A stretch of 64,000 nt of DNA from Paulinella micropora (taxonomy: Eukaryota > Cercozoa > Imbricatea > Euglyphida > Paulinellidae): contig WBZZ01002988.1 of assembly GCA_019918135.1 (NCBI GenBank), forward strand, positions 417,501 through 481,500. The letters run 5' to 3'. This document shows, piece after piece, positions 39,354 to 51,185 of the stretch. Both the position numbers and the translations under genes were made by a program. The notes under the pieces are model-generated. The model saw only the letters and a program-made list of their open reading frames with translations, searched no databases and was not told the origin of the DNA. The stretch's first letter is position 1. Each line of letters starts with the position of its first letter.

Positions 39354-42300
39354 TCACGAGAGCGGTAGCGGAAGCGTGGATGTTGATATGTAGAAATATC
39401 CGAACGGCCGTGTTTCAATCGCATTCTCTACAATACCAATAACTTGTCTTTTCGTATATGCAAAACTAAATATCTTTTCTAAGTATTCGCTCGTTATTTT
39501 TTTCTTTTGTTTGTCTCGCGTTATCTTGTTGTTTTCTATTATAACTACTTTTCCAGACTTCTCAATTTGCTTAGCAATACGTAATTCTTCATCAGTCTCC
39601 AACAATTCAGCCAGTTCATTTTTACCATTCTCAAATAATTCAGTGTTTGTAATACCTAGCCCGCAACTTATTACACTTAACATATTTGGTAAATTCAATG
39701 CTTTTTTCGTTTCATAGTTCATACTAAATCCTTTTACTTTCATACTGGCTTTACCATTATCTAATAAGTATCCATAACATTTCGCCCCACCTCCCACAAA
39801 GGTTTTTATTTTCGCTCCTTTTAATTCATCAGTCCAATCTCGCAGTAAATCGCCTGTCTCTACATCTGCCTGATTAATTTCTTTGTTAGTCGTATATATT
39901 ACGCTGTCTGTGTCATGATACAATATCCTATTACCTAATTTGACAATCATATTGTAAAGTCTCATTCTCGCGTGGCATGTAGTAAATAAAGCAACTACGA
40001 TATTTGTTTTAATCGGGTCGCACACCGCGTCCTGTTTTAAGTCATAACTGGCTTCTACAATTTGGTCGTTAATTATGTTAATATTTATATTATCCACTGA
40101 TTTATCGTTCAATAGTTTGTACAAGGTTTCTTTATCCTTTATCATTTTGTTCTGTGTTTTATTTTGTTTCTGTCCAAACTTGCCCCATGAAGAGTTCAAG
40201 CACAACTTAGCCACTGCTCTCCGTCCTTCGTTTTTGAATATTTTGCTTTCATCCATCTTTACACCCATTTTAACTTCCATGCTGTTTATGTAATTTTGCT
40301 TTTCTGCTTCCGTATTACATCCCGCGGGATATCCGCTGGACTCTTGTTTTACTTTCAAGAATGTCTTTATGTATTCTTTGAATAAACTACTGCTTTGTTC
40401 TTTCCAGTGCCATACTTCATATATTTTTATTAACTTATACCCTTTGTCTAAGGCCCTGTAAATTTCTGGAGTTGCCCATGTGCCTGTTATTGCTCGTTCT
40501 TTATCTGTGTGCTTACATTCGCCGTGTTGCTCAGTCATTCCACACTTATCGCATAAGTAATACATCATCTTACCTCTATCCGCCTTAGGTAAGACTGGAT
40601 GTAGTAAGCCTCTCGGCGGTAGCATCTTAACCTTAGCCACTCCAAAATATCCTCTGTTTATAATTTTATTTTTCATCTCATTTCTTTCCTCCTCGTTGCT
40701 TGGTCGTATTATGATATGGTGTCGGCTTGGATAAAGGTCGTAATACATCACGGTCGGATAAAGTGAGCATATGTCAATATATTTCGCATACTAATTATCA
40801 TGTCGTGATTTCCAATATAATTTCAGAGCATTCACTCTACCTCCAAACATAGCCTCTCGTGGGTTTAGTCCTTCTTGTTCAGTAATTCGTTCGTTTGTAT
40901 CTTCTGCCAGTCTTTCACTGGTTTTCATCAGGCTCCATTCGCACTCCCAGATACTTATTACTTTTGCTTGTTCGTTAAGTTGTTTTTCTCGTCTCATTGT
41001 TTCCTTATATAGTTCGCCCATTGTCTTATTCTTCTTCACATTCAAAGCATTGCCGTTCCAACATTTCTGACATCCGTGCCAATGACATCCGTAAAACTCA
41101 TAAGCAGTTTTGTTTTTTTCGTCCCAGCCATCTACATACACACGAGATCGTCCAAGTTGAAACATTTTTTCACCTCCGTTGAATGCATGTTTAATATCGG
41201 TTTTGTCTAACCTGCTTCTGTATGCTAGCCATTCTACACAAGCCCTGGAAGTCATCCTGTTTTGTTTTTCCGCTTTCAATATCGCAATTGAATTCTCTGG
41301 CATAAACTTAGCACGATACAAAGCCATAACACAACTCGCGATAGTTGTATATTGAAAAGTCTATACCAAACTCTAGAAACTGATTTCTAAAATCTATACA
41401 ACCCTTCCTCAGTATATCCACATCTGAATGACAATACTCTGCGATTTCCTTCGCCATATCAAATTGTTTATGTGTTTTCACTTGTTAGTCATACCATTCA
41501 AGAAATTCCTTTCGTTTATCTCCTCGCATCGTGTCTTAGCCGTAATGTTTCTTATGTGGCATTACCCCAACATAGTTTCTATTTTTCGCCGTATTGAAGA
41601 AGTGCGGGAAGAAACCTTTCTTAAGTTCCGTAAGCCCGAATGTCTTTGGAAAGTCTGACAAGCATCGTAAGAAAACTTAGGCTGTCTATAAAGCGATACT
41701 TCTTAAGTGTCATCATCATAATCTTACCACCTTCATAGATTACAAATGGAGTTTGTCCATTATCAACCAACCACTTAAGAATAACTGACAATCATAACCG
41801 CGGGCATTGTGTGCGATAAATGTAAATCCGCTGTGCTTAGTGTCAAAATCCCAATTACAGAAATCTTGAATGTTCTTATGTATAATCGGCGGTTCCTTCG
41901 CATCGTAATACTGGCTTTCAGCATGATTAACAATGTGTTCGCCTGTGTCCTGTGTCGCTTCAAAGTCAAAGAATATGTATTGCTCTGACGGCGGTAAGAT
42001 TTCTTTTTGGACTATTTCACATTGGTGTTCAAGCGGTTTCACTAGTTTACAATTTCGGCATTTCATATCCGCATTTGTGCTCATCCTTCTTTCTGTAATT
42101 AGCCCGCACGATTTACATTTCGCTTTTACATCGCAGTTTGTCGTCCTGTGGTTATTAAAGCATTCAGTGTTTGAAAACTTTCTATTACACTGCTCACATT
42201 CTTTCCACTTGCTCTTGTCATTTATTCCCTTACGTTGGTTTCACAGATACTAGATTTTGCTTCACAGGCGTGTCTTTTTTTATATCCCCTTAGACACAAC

Positions 42301-43110
42301 TCGCAGAAGTTTTCCTTTCCTAGCATAGACTTCATATTAGTTATGGCATCGTAATGTCCTTCAGTCTTTAGAATATAAAGGTTAGTCAGCCGTTCGCCGT
42401 TCGCATCAAGTAGTTCTGTTTTATAAATGATTTTGTCAGGGAATTCAACAATAACCAGATTGTATTTAATGTGATTAGCGAATGTATTAATTTCTGGTAT
42501 CCCACACACATCCTTAATAGCTTTTGCTTCATCGTGTAAAGCCTCTGCAATTTCCTGCTGTATCTTTCTTCCCATTAATATTGTTTTGTATTTTTGATGT
42601 TTTTCAATTTTTGCTTTGACTACAACGATTGCTCGTGCTAAGCATGAGTTATCGCTGTTGGTAATACAGATTACTCCTTTCTTTCTGTAGATATCCAATT
42701 TGTTCAAAACCTGTAGCCTTGTCCCTCCAGTAGGCATTTTAACAGATTTCAATACAAATTTTAATTTATCAAAGTTTGTTCCGTTCTCGTCCATATAAAG
42801 ACTTTCGTTGCTTTGAAATATTGCCGACAATCTTTCTAAAACTTTTTCAACCGAGATTTGATTAACTGTATGTAAGCATGTAGATACCTTTCCATAGTAA
42901 TCTAAAAACTCAATACCGACATCAATCTTATCTGTGGGCGCTTGTCGTCTTACAAAGTCGTTCAATATTATTTCAATGAATCTTATTACGTCGCGCATCG
43001 TAAATGATCAGACGTTGCCGTTAATCCTTACTGCATATCGGCTTTCATTTATTCCTAGTTTGTGTTCCTTGCTGTCGTCCCTTATGATATCATAATTACC
43101 ATATCTCAAC
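39354..43110 (-). pseudogene. Protein-primed family B DNA polymerase (fossil)
   Basis: Read from right to left, an N-terminal extension contains GVICITNSDNSCLARAIVVV, typical of Polinton polymerases. Zinc-knuckle motifs follow (FCELCLRGYKKRHAC and several CxxC). The 3'-5' exonuclease has YIFFDFEATQDTGEH (Exo I) and FTFIAHNARGYDCQLFL (Exo II). After a YEFYGCHWHGCQKCW segment, the polymerase domain has NSSWGKFGQK (motif B region), RILYHDTDSVIYTT (motif C, DTDS) and GGGAKCYGYLL with the Lys motif. It would replicate the element from a terminal protein. It is broken, with about five breaks. Confidence 0.85.
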
Positions 43111-43129
43111 AAGTCTCTTAGATTTTCTT

Positions 43130-43378
43130 TCAGTCTTTTTTCTCTTCAATCGTAGGTAAAGGTGGTGCTACTGGTATAGCATGGTGTTCGAAATACACTG
43201 CACCTCTTACTTGGTTCAAGTAGTTTTGGGCAGTCGGTGTATCAATTTTATACCCCCTTACATTCGGTTTGATATATAGCACATCCCGACCCCTGACAGA
43301 CTTGATTTCGTAATTTATCTTATATTCCCTTAATCTATCCAACCTGTAGACTTTGCCGTTATAGGTATGTGTCTCCAT
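43130..43378 (-). CDS. Small hypothetical Polinton protein upstream of the polymerase
   Basis: From METHTYNGKVYRLDRLREYK this 82-codon frame encodes a basic, Tyr-rich protein ending in a Pro-rich tail. Open sequence further upstream (to 43,513) is less convincing. It abuts the polymerase region, so it may be a separate small protein or belong to the polymerase N-terminus. I cannot decide which. Confidence 0.4.
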   Translation of the reverse strand: METHTYNGKVYRLDRLREYKINYEIKSVRGRDVLYIKPNVRGYKIDTPTAQNYLNQVRGAVYFEHHAIPVAPPLPTIEEKKD

Positions 43379-43561
43379 TGTTTGGTAAATATATCTAAGG
43401 AAATATAATTTTATAAAATTAAAATAATTTTGCCGTCTCAAATGTTGGGTGTGTCCTGTGTCCCTGTGTGCCTCTATATAATGGTGTGTCCTTGTCTTTA
43501 ACATAAAATTCACCCATACCCCCGTCGAAATGATTTCAATTCCGACGGCGAAAAAAAATAA

Positions 43562-43951
43562 TCATTTATTTTGTTTTTTATATTGGTTTTGATTTAATGA
43601 TTTCCTCATATTCTTTATGCTTAATTTCTTATGCTTATATTTACTGCCATTTGTAATCTCTGATCCACATTCACAAATATAACTTTTGATTATCCATTTC
43701 TTGATTTTTTCATTTTTAATTGCTTTTCTTTCACGGTCATAGTTTATTTTCCATTCTTCATATTTAGGTATTACAAATTCTTTATGATATTTATTCGCTT
43801 CTTCCAATGCTTGCTCTTTTGATTTGCCTTTTCCTATGCTGAAACTTTTACACATAACTTTTCCTCCTTTTCTCCATTGAACTTTCACCATAGGTCTTTT
43901 TTCATTATTCTTAACCATTACACAACCTTTTGAAATCCTGAACGGCGTCAT
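43562..43951 (-). CDS. Putative DNA-binding protein, AP2-like plus zinc knuckle
   Basis: 129 codons directly inside the right terminal repeat. Residues ~8-50 (RISKGCVMVK, MVKVQWRKGGKVMCKSFSIG, then a helix EQALEEANKYHKEF) resemble the three-strand-plus-helix layout of AP2-like domains. The C-terminus has CECGSEITNGSKYKHKKL, a short C2H-type knuckle seen in viral DNA-binding proteins. It could recognise the terminal repeats or be a regulator. The assignment rests on pattern only. Confidence 0.45.
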   Translation of the reverse strand: MTPFRISKGCVMVKNNEKRPMVKVQWRKGGKVMCKSFSIGKGKSKEQALEEANKYHKEFVIPKYEEWKINYDRERKAIKNEKIKKWIIKSYICECGSEITNGSKYKHKKLSIKNMRKSLNQNQYKKQNK

Positions 43952-43988
43952 CCTATATATGTGTCTTTATAATTATTTAAATAGAAAT

Positions 43989-44126
43989 TAACTTTTAAGA
44001 CTAAGGCTTATTTGCTTATAATTGCTTTTTGTATTGTTTGTTTGCGAAATGAAGAGGAGAGCCGTTGGAATCATTTTGAATCGGGGGTATGTATCGAAAA
44101 AGTGTGATGAAGTGCGACCCTATACT
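43989..44126 (-). repeat. Polinton right terminal inverted repeat
   Basis: Reverse complement of 2,794-2,934 with a small indel and a few substitutions. It ends CCCTATACT. Confidence 0.9.
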
Positions 44127-44128
44127 AT

Positions 44129-44135
44129 TTACCTC
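44129..44135. repeat. Candidate target-site duplication, right copy
   Basis: TTACCTC follows the right end of the Polinton and matches 2,784-2,790. Only eight bases separate it from the copia 5' LTR. Confidence 0.6.
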
Positions 44136-44143
44136 GTTGGCCA

Positions 44144-44479
44144 TGGTAGGATAACTACGTTTTTACTTTTAGTAATTGCTTTGTGACTGGTAAGTAATTT
44201 GTTCGTATAGTAGAATGACCGTATAGTTCTAGTCAATAATTGTAACGGACGTAACGGTCCATATTGGCATTCAGGATTGGACAATGACCATTGAGTAATA
44301 ATTACAGTCGTGCGGACTTTATTTCAGTTTCATTATTTCCTTTGAGTTTGTCAGTTCTGCTATCTATAGCTACGTGCGGATTAAAAGTGTCGATTGGTAT
44401 CGTGGCTTCTAACGGAGTCTCTCAGCAAACCGGCGTCTAAGGTATTAGGTCCGTGAGTGACCGGGTATTTACCTTATCA
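44144..44479 (+). repeat. Copia 5' LTR
   Basis: Starts TGGTAGGATAACTACG and ends TTACCTTATCA, so it has the TG...CA ends of retroviral-type LTRs. It matches 59,488-59,829. Confidence 0.9.
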
Positions 44480-44487
44480 ACGCCGTT

Positions 44488-45960
44488 ATGAGCCGCTGGG
44501 ATAGTGAATTTCGGCACAATGCACTTAGCATGAGACAGTTGCTGTCTCACACTCCGGTTTTTAGCGGAAACAAGAAAGATTTGCAGAGTTGCTACTATCA
44601 GATAGAGGAATACTCATATGGTATTAGCACAACTCTCGGGGACATGTTTCATGATGCTTTTAAAGACCATAAGGCAGCGAAGACCAAATATGGTTACGAC
44701 AGAGACAGGATGAGAAAAGCAGAAGAAATGGATGAGCCGAGAGAGCCACACGAGGTGGACACACCGGAGGGATCAGATGAAGACGATGAAACACAACAAG
44801 CACGACAACCGAGACAGAGAGGTAGTCAAACAGCACAAGACGCGAAGGTAGCGGCAGAGAAACCAGGCAACTGGAAAGATCTATAGAAGGAAGAGAAGAA
44901 GGCTTGGGAAGACAGAGCGAAAAGAAAGAAGAAAAGGGCAATGACAAGAAGCAACAAAGACGTTTACATGCTGAGAAAGAAGAAGTATAGAGACGAGCAA
45001 CAATATCTGCATCGCTGCAGAATGTTTCAACTTCTCGTTACAACTGCATTCTCGGAAACCAAAGTGGTTCAATTTCTTCGAAGCAAAAAGACAAATTGCC
45101 CGTTCGAAAAAGTCGGCATCGTAAAAGAAAAATACGGTAATCTAAGCGGTGCGGCGAGATGTGTCGAGGAGAAAGCCTTTAAAGATCAGAGACCAAGACC
45201 GACAGAAAATATGGAAGAATATCTAACCCAACATCAACTCCAGAAGCATTTGCTTGAAGCTTTGTGAGGAGCAGATTTTGGGGCAGATGAGGCAGTGAAC
45301 GGACTGTTAGAGAAGCTAGCTGAACACGAAGCTTATGGAGCAACATTTTTCAACGACTACTACAGACTAGCGGCAGCAAACAGACCATCACACGATGAAA
45401 TAATAGAGTCGGCAAAGGAAATTTACGTGCTGTGGGATGCGAAGCAAAAGAGACTGAGGAAGGAACGTAAGAAGGAGAGGGAGAGAAAGAGAGAGGGTAA
45501 GGGAGCAAATTTACTGTTTGGAGAGGGAAAGGGAGGAGAGAAAGGAGAAAAGAGAGAGAAGTACAAGAAATAGACTAAGAACGGGAAGGGCAAGGGCAAC
45601 AAGAATGGGAGTGATAGTTCAGAGCAGGAGTGGTGGCTGACAGCGACATGCTATAACTGCTATCAGACTGGCCACACTAAACGTTTTTGCCCCAAACAAA
45701 AGTCTAGCCCCAAGCGAACCAGTTCAAAGTCAGCTCACTCTGACGCCTCAAAGGGGAAGCAAAGAGACAAGAGTGGCAAGTTTCGAAAGAAAGGAGCCAA
45801 AGGAGTTACTCTTATGAGGGGAGAAGTAGGAGAGGAGGGTGAGGAGGAAGGAGGAGACAAGTCTGAGGGGGAAGACAGCTTAGAAGAAGAAGAGTATGGG
45901 CTAGTCATAATGGAGGGTAGCGAAGAAGCAATGGAGGGAACATAGAAAGTGGGGAAAGCA
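44488..45960 (+). pseudogene. Copia Gag region, outer element (fossil)
   Basis: From MSRWDSEFRHNALSMRQLL the region encodes a charged Gag. A Gag-typical YLTQHQLQKHLLEAL helix lies near 45.22 kb, a Lys/Arg/Glu-rich linker follows, and a zinc knuckle CYNCYQTGHTKRFCP is at about 45.65 kb. The knuckle binds genomic RNA in the virus-like particle. A Glu/Gly-acidic tail follows. Several breaks. Confidence 0.65.
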
Positions 45961-46223
45961 TTATTGCTCGTGAAGCAGAGCAAGAGGGCGAGGAGGATAG
46001 TGCCTCCAAAGGAGCAAAGTGAGAACAAACCCTTGGAACAACCCACAAGAGCCCGTGGGGGGGTGGGGGGTGGGGAACTGTCGAGTGCTCCATTGGCTCG
46101 AAACACACTCCGAGACAGACCCCACAACCCTCCACACCGCACTCTCACTAGTGCTCAACACCCCAACACCTCTACAACTACTCCTGCCCTCACAACCTCA
46201 CAACCTCACAAGACACACAACGT

Positions 46224-48306
46224 GTGCAACTCTCACCATTGCAACCAAAACCCTCGCAGACAAAAGAGAAAGAGAAACGGAAAGCAAATGAGAAACCGAC
46301 ACCCACACCCCCTCAGAACTCTAGACAAACAAAAAACGAAACACCACAACCCACTACATCCACTCCTAAGAGCAACACAACAGGCCCACTAACCACTCGT
46401 TGTACTGGACTGAACTTGAAAGGAGAACAGTGTGGAGTTGAGTTTGGACAGGGGGGGAGTTGGGGCAAGGCAGGCGAGGCAGCAAAGAGGCTAGTGTATG
46501 CAGATTTGTGCGGGTATCATGCCCGTCAAGACCCACTTTTTCCAGCTATTGACCTAGCACAAGACCCTTCACGTCACCCACGTCCTTCCCGTGATTATCC
46601 TTCAGAGAGTGAGATGATGAGCATACTGAGAGAGAGGGAGGGAAAGGGGGCGAGTGCACAGCAAACCACGCAAAAAGATACGGGGAAATCCGTGAAGAAG
46701 AACTCTAAGTCCCGTAAATATCGGAGAAAAAGAAAGGAAAGTGTCGCAAAACCCGGTAAGAAAGGAGTTAGTATAGATTCACGGAATGATGCTGGAATGC
46801 CAGGAAAAGAGGCACGGACCGGCGGGACCAGAGCTGAAGGGGAGACTGCTTTCATTGAGACTGTGGAGCGCATAGGAGGGACGAGAGAAGGGAAGTCGTG
46901 GCCCCCATCGCTACTACCACAAGGTCCGTCTCCTTTGGATAGAGTAGGAGACAGTAGAGTCACAGGCAGAGCGGACAAGTGACACACATATACACGAAAC
47001 ACCTGTGCGAAAGAGCAGTAAAAGAGGCACAGGACACGGAAAGGTGATAAGCTTTGAAGACTTTAAGAAGTTAAGTGAACAGCTGAACAATCTGTGTATT
47101 TTGGATGATGAAACGGGAGATGTTGTGAAGATGACGAAGAAGGAAGGAGAGAGAGTAGCTGAGGCAGATGGACTGTTGACAGATGTGTTTTGGGCTGTAA
47201 ACGAGGTATTTCTAAAGCATGCAGCAGGCACACCACTAACCACAAGAGAGACAGTCATAGAGAAAAGAGCAGCTAAGAATACTCAAAGTGGGAAAGCTAA
47301 GGAAAGAGCTAAGTGGGAGTGTGAGTACAGACATAGCGAAGCCTTAGGACATCCAAGACCTGAGAAGACTGAAATAGCTAGGTTGCTATATGCGCTGACG
47401 AAGGGAGCAGAACCGATAGTAGTGAAAGAGGGTTTGTGTTATGACCCGGACGGCAAAGAGAACGAGTTTTACTCAGAACTGTTAGCAAAAATAGACTACG
47501 GGATACTCGACTTAGCTAAGAATCACGACAATCAATTTGCTCTCTTTATCGTGAGATCGATGCCCCACCTGATGAAGATATTGCATGAGGTAGAAGCGAG
47601 AAGGGTTACACTGAACGCATATTTGCGTAAGTTACACTCAGGAGATGCACACGAGTTCTTCAGCCCGCAACAGGCAGCACAGAGGCAGAAAGAGTTTGAT
47701 AGGAGGAGAAGGGAAATAGACGGACACTCAGACATAGAGGAGGATGATGAGTTCGATCCGGAAAACCTTGAACACTCTAGAACCTCTGAAGAGATGAGGG
47801 CAGGAGTACCCATAAGCTACAGATCGTACTGCGAAGCGCGAGAAGAGCTTGACTGGATGTATGAGGAGAGATCCGAGAGAGAAAAGAAGGACAGGCTCCA
47901 GAAGAAAGTGAATGAGGAGGAAGAAGAGCAAGATCACAATATCATGGTAGACGATAGCGAAACGGTAGGACGCAAGAAGAAGATGATAGATCAAGACAGT
48001 GGATCGTCAAGGGATATAGCCTGTACACCACACATCTTGCACAACTTCCGAGAGATCGAACCCGTTAGCTTAGTCACCGGAAACGGAGAAAGTGTAGTGC
48101 GAAACATGGGGGAAGCGCGATTGACAAGAATAGATGGATCGGGAAAGCCAGTTTTGGTAAAGAAAGATATGTTGTTAGACAACAGAGTGCCGGTCAACAT
48201 CATGTCCACTGGAAACATGGACCACAATCACCGCAGATCTATCATTCACCAGAATGGGCAACTACTAATCCTAAAACACCCCATAAGGATTAAGAGAGTG
48301 ACGTGA
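46224..48306 (+). pseudogene. Copia Gag-Pol spacer and protease region, outer element (fossil)
   Basis: A Thr/Pro/Lys-rich and then charged stretch (46.2-47.0 kb) is followed by a long frame (47,005-48,306). It contains KVISFEDFKKLSEQLNNL early on and, near its end, the retropepsin-like motif DQDSGSSRDIACTPHIL with the following strand PVSLVTGNGESVV. A related motif occurs in the inner element at ~55.0 kb. About two breaks. Confidence 0.6.
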
Positions 48307-48521
48307 TCGTGAGGGTGAGACTTACGCCTGGCATGCTCTATCGCTGGGACTTTGAAAAGGTCAAACCCTCAACATAAACGAACGTTACAACCCCAAAGTG
48401 AAAGAGAGGAAGAAGAAGACGGGGTAAGCGGGGCGGGAATCCCCAAAAAGAGAGAGGAAGTGAGAGCAAGCAAGCGAGAGTAAGTGAGAACGAGGAAACT
48501 AGAGGCAGCATTTTATATGCT

Positions 48522-49504
48522 ATGTATCCTGAGAAAGGTAAGAAGGGTAAACCGATTGACATTTATGTCATACATCAGTGTAGTGGTCATAAAGCATTAC
48601 CAAAGACCTATGAATTAGGCGGCAATGGTAGAAAAGTGACAGGAAGCGAGGATAGAGTTAGATTTTGCGAAGCCTGTATGATGGGGAAAGCTAAAGTGTT
48701 ACCCCGATTTAAAGTTAATAGAATTAGGAGAGCGAGTTACCCTTGTGAGATTTTACATGTAAATACTTCGGACCTTGGGCGGCCATGTCAATTCACGGTA
48801 AGTACTATAAATTTTGCGTTACAGACGATTACTCGGGGTACATCAAAGATTTTTATTTACGATACAAGAACGAATTTGTAGATTGTTTGAAGCAAGCGGT
48901 AGCATGGTTTGAGAGGCAGACAGGGAACAAAGTCAGACAGATCACTTGCGACAATGAGTTCGATGTCCCAACTGAAATTATAGAGTGGTGGAAACCCCTA
49001 TAATTCATTTGGAAGACTAGTGCTCCAGGTAATAAAGATGGCAACCCCATAGCTGAGAAGGTCAACGACATCCCAGCCGGACCAGCCCGGGCCATGCGAT
49101 ATGAGGCTAACTTACCACCCCAGTTTTGGGCGGAAATGGAACACACAGCCACAACCTTGCACAACATTTTACCAGCCACGACAGGACCAAGGAAAGGAAC
49201 CTCACCTTTTGAGGAATGTCTAGGCTACAAACCAGCTATCCGACAACTTAAGCCTATAGGATGTTTAGGTGTAATGTACATAGGAAAGCAGGTAGGCAAA
49301 GGCAACTATAGGGGAAAACGCGTGATGTTACTTGGACACGATGTATTTAAGGAAGTATACCGAGTTTGGGATGGTCGTAAGGTCATCACAAATGTGCGTA
49401 ATGTACGCTTTGACCCCGATGTAGTTGGTAAGGATGCTCACCCACCCAGAGAAGTCAGATGGGACGACGAGGAATCTGAGGGGGAGAGTAGTGACACCGT
49501 ATAG
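48522..49504 (+). pseudogene. Copia integrase, outer element (fossil)
   Basis: A zinc-binding HHCC-type start (CSGHKALPKTYELGG, then RFCEACMMGKAKVLPRF) leads into the rve core: YYKFCVTDDYSGYIKDFYL with the first catalytic Asp, QITCDNEFD with the second, then NLPPQFWAEMEHTATTLHN and GTSPFEECLGYKPAIRQLKP, typical of copia integrases. About three breaks. Confidence 0.75.
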
Positions 49505-50074
49505 CTAGAAGACACCGTACAGCTAGAACACCCGTTAGACGAACCCGAACTTAAAGATGAGGGGGAGTTAGACAAACATGAGGAGTTACAGGAAGAAAAA
49601 GACATTCACCGTCCAGATTCCGGTCTCCCATCAGAGTCGAAGGTAGAACTAGCTGACAACAGGGATGATGGGCCAACACCCGTCACATCGTTAGAGGAGC
49701 AAAGCCCCGAAGCAGACCACCCTAGTAGGAGGTACGTAGAGGGAGACGCGCCCACTAAGGGCCTCACTTGGGAGCAAAGTGACAAGATAACATAGTGAGA
49801 GGGAAACGAGAATCAAAAGTTAGGACACCAGTTACACAACCACCTCCAGAAAAGAGGCAGCAGTAAAAGCAGCTACATTGACAGGAGAGAGAGTTAGTGT
49901 GCCGGGAGTAGCTTTCGGAGAAGAATGGGCAAAGGAAGAATATGGAGACAACTGGCAATCAGTTAAGAGAGAAGAAAAAGTCTTAGAACCATGCGAGAAG
50001 GGAGAGAGACTTAAAGTCCGTAAGATGCCTAAGCCCAGTCATTCGTAGTCTTTGACGACGGTCAAGTAGAAAAG

Positions 50075-50292
50075 ATGTTAGACAGCGAAATTAGAAAGTA
50101 TCGGATAGATAGGATAAGACCAGTCGGAGAACTAGAGCATCCCGAGATGTCCGCAGAAAGTATCGTAGAGGATCACACCACTGCGTTACTGTACCTGACA
50201 TTGAAGGTACCAAAGGCAATCGTTGATGAGGGTTTAACTGCGAAAGAGTTAAAAGCAGGAATGGATAAAGAGATCGAAGCTCGGGAGAAATA
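50075..50292 (+). pseudogene. Copia RT upstream part, outer element (fossil)
   Basis: Starts MLDSEIRKYRIDRIRPVGEL and includes LKVPKAIVDEGLTAKELKAG followed by MDKEIEA, the lead-in to copia RT domains (a close parallel lies in the inner element on the minus strand). The remaining RT lies beyond the inserted block, from about 57.5 kb. Confidence 0.6.
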
Positions 50293-50503
50293 GACGTTTA
50301 AGAAAATAAAAACCAATAACAAGAGAGAAAGAAAGAACAAAGACAACAAAAAGGAAAAAGTGAATTTGCAAGCTTGTAGCTGCGACGTGCTGGCTGGTTT
50401 GCTTCTAGGAAATCTCCAACTACCTTCACAAACTCATGCTGGACGACAGCTGCAACGCGGAGTTGGTCGACATTGTGGAGGATTGGTTCAGTGACGCTTC
50501 ATT

Positions 50504-50510
50504 TATATAA
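50504..50510 (+). promoter_or_regulatory. TATA-like box before the orphan ORF
   Basis: TATATAA stands about 60 bp before the ATG at 50,571, a plausible position for a core promoter. There is no other support. Confidence 0.35.
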
Positions 50511-50570
50511 GCGTTTACATTAAATATCCCTTGTCCTGCATATTGCGGCGTTTTACGCTTTCTCTGTGTT

Positions 50571-51185
50571 ATGTCTGTGTTTTCCAAACCGGTAAGTTTG
50601 AATCAGTCAGTGTTGCAACAACTATTACTGGGGACATTCAAGCGTCGAGTTGAATTAAGAGAAGATTCCATATTAGCGGACCCAGAATTCAAAGTTGTTC
50701 AATTTAACTACTATATCCTTGTGCGAGAACCTGCAGAATTTGCGTTCGCAGCGCCCTCTGATAAAGTCTTTACAGTTCACCTTGGGAAACCAAGGTCTTG
50801 GGAAACCAAGGTCTTCGTTGTGAAGCTCCCTCTCTTCTACTTGCAGCATATCGAGAAACTGCTGTGGGGACAGGAGAAGGGTCAGGGGAGGTACTGCGAT
50901 CATTACCACGCCGTTGTCTCACCCCACGCGAGGGGCCAGGGGTCCAGTTTGGACGAAAAGCAAAAGAAGGAGGTCTCGTTCTGTATATTAAATACAATAG
51001 ACTTCAAGCCTGGGTTTACAGACGTGAGAAACAGAATCCAATTCTGGGCGCCACAGCGTTATTACCAGTTGGAGAAACAATTGGCTTGCAAGGCAGCTAG
51101 GTTTGGAGGCTACGCTCACTGGGAGTATGGAACAGAAAGCCAGGCTGAATTGGAGCAAGAACTGGCCGGGCCAGCATTGGACTGA
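50571..51185 (+). CDS. Orphan hypothetical protein within the copia block
   Basis: 204 codons with a good start context after a TATA-like box. The sequence looks like a real folded protein (DPEFKVVQFNYYILVREPAE, KPGFTDVRNRIQFWAPQRYY, RFGGYAHWEYGTESQAELEQ) and has no retrotransposon motif. A 16 bp tandem duplication (CTTGGGAAACCAAGGT twice) lies in the coding sequence near residue 72 and keeps the frame only locally. I do not recognise a family. It could be a captured host gene, an intronless host gene caught between insertions, or an accessory ORF of the inner element. Confidence 0.45.
   Translation: MSVFSKPVSLNQSVLQQLLLGTFKRRVELREDSILADPEFKVVQFNYYILVREPAEFAFAAPSDKVFTVHLGKPRSWETKVFVVKLPLFYLQHIEKLLWGQEKGQGRYCDHYHAVVSPHARGQGSSLDEKQKKEVSFCILNTIDFKPGFTDVRNRIQFWAPQRYYQLEKQLACKAARFGGYAHWEYGTESQAELEQELAGPALD

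Larger units (their letters stand above)
2791..44128. mobile_element. Polinton/Maverick-class element (fossil) carrying a nested LINE
   Basis: The element is bounded by ~140 bp inverted repeats and a candidate TTACCTC duplication. Without the 19.6 kb LINE and one ~1.47 kb duplicate it would be about 20 kb, within the known Polinton range. The left part holds a minus-strand integrase. The middle holds, on the plus strand, a fibre protein, a small membrane protein, a packaging ATPase, a basic protein, a coiled-coil protein, an adenain-like protease and the minor and major capsid proteins. The right part holds minus-strand small proteins and a protein-primed DNA polymerase B. Capsid genes plus protease and ATPase mean it descends from a virus-like element able to form particles. 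It is broken, with about fifteen breaks in total. The two inverted repeats differ at only a few positions, so it is not very ancient. Confidence 0.9.
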
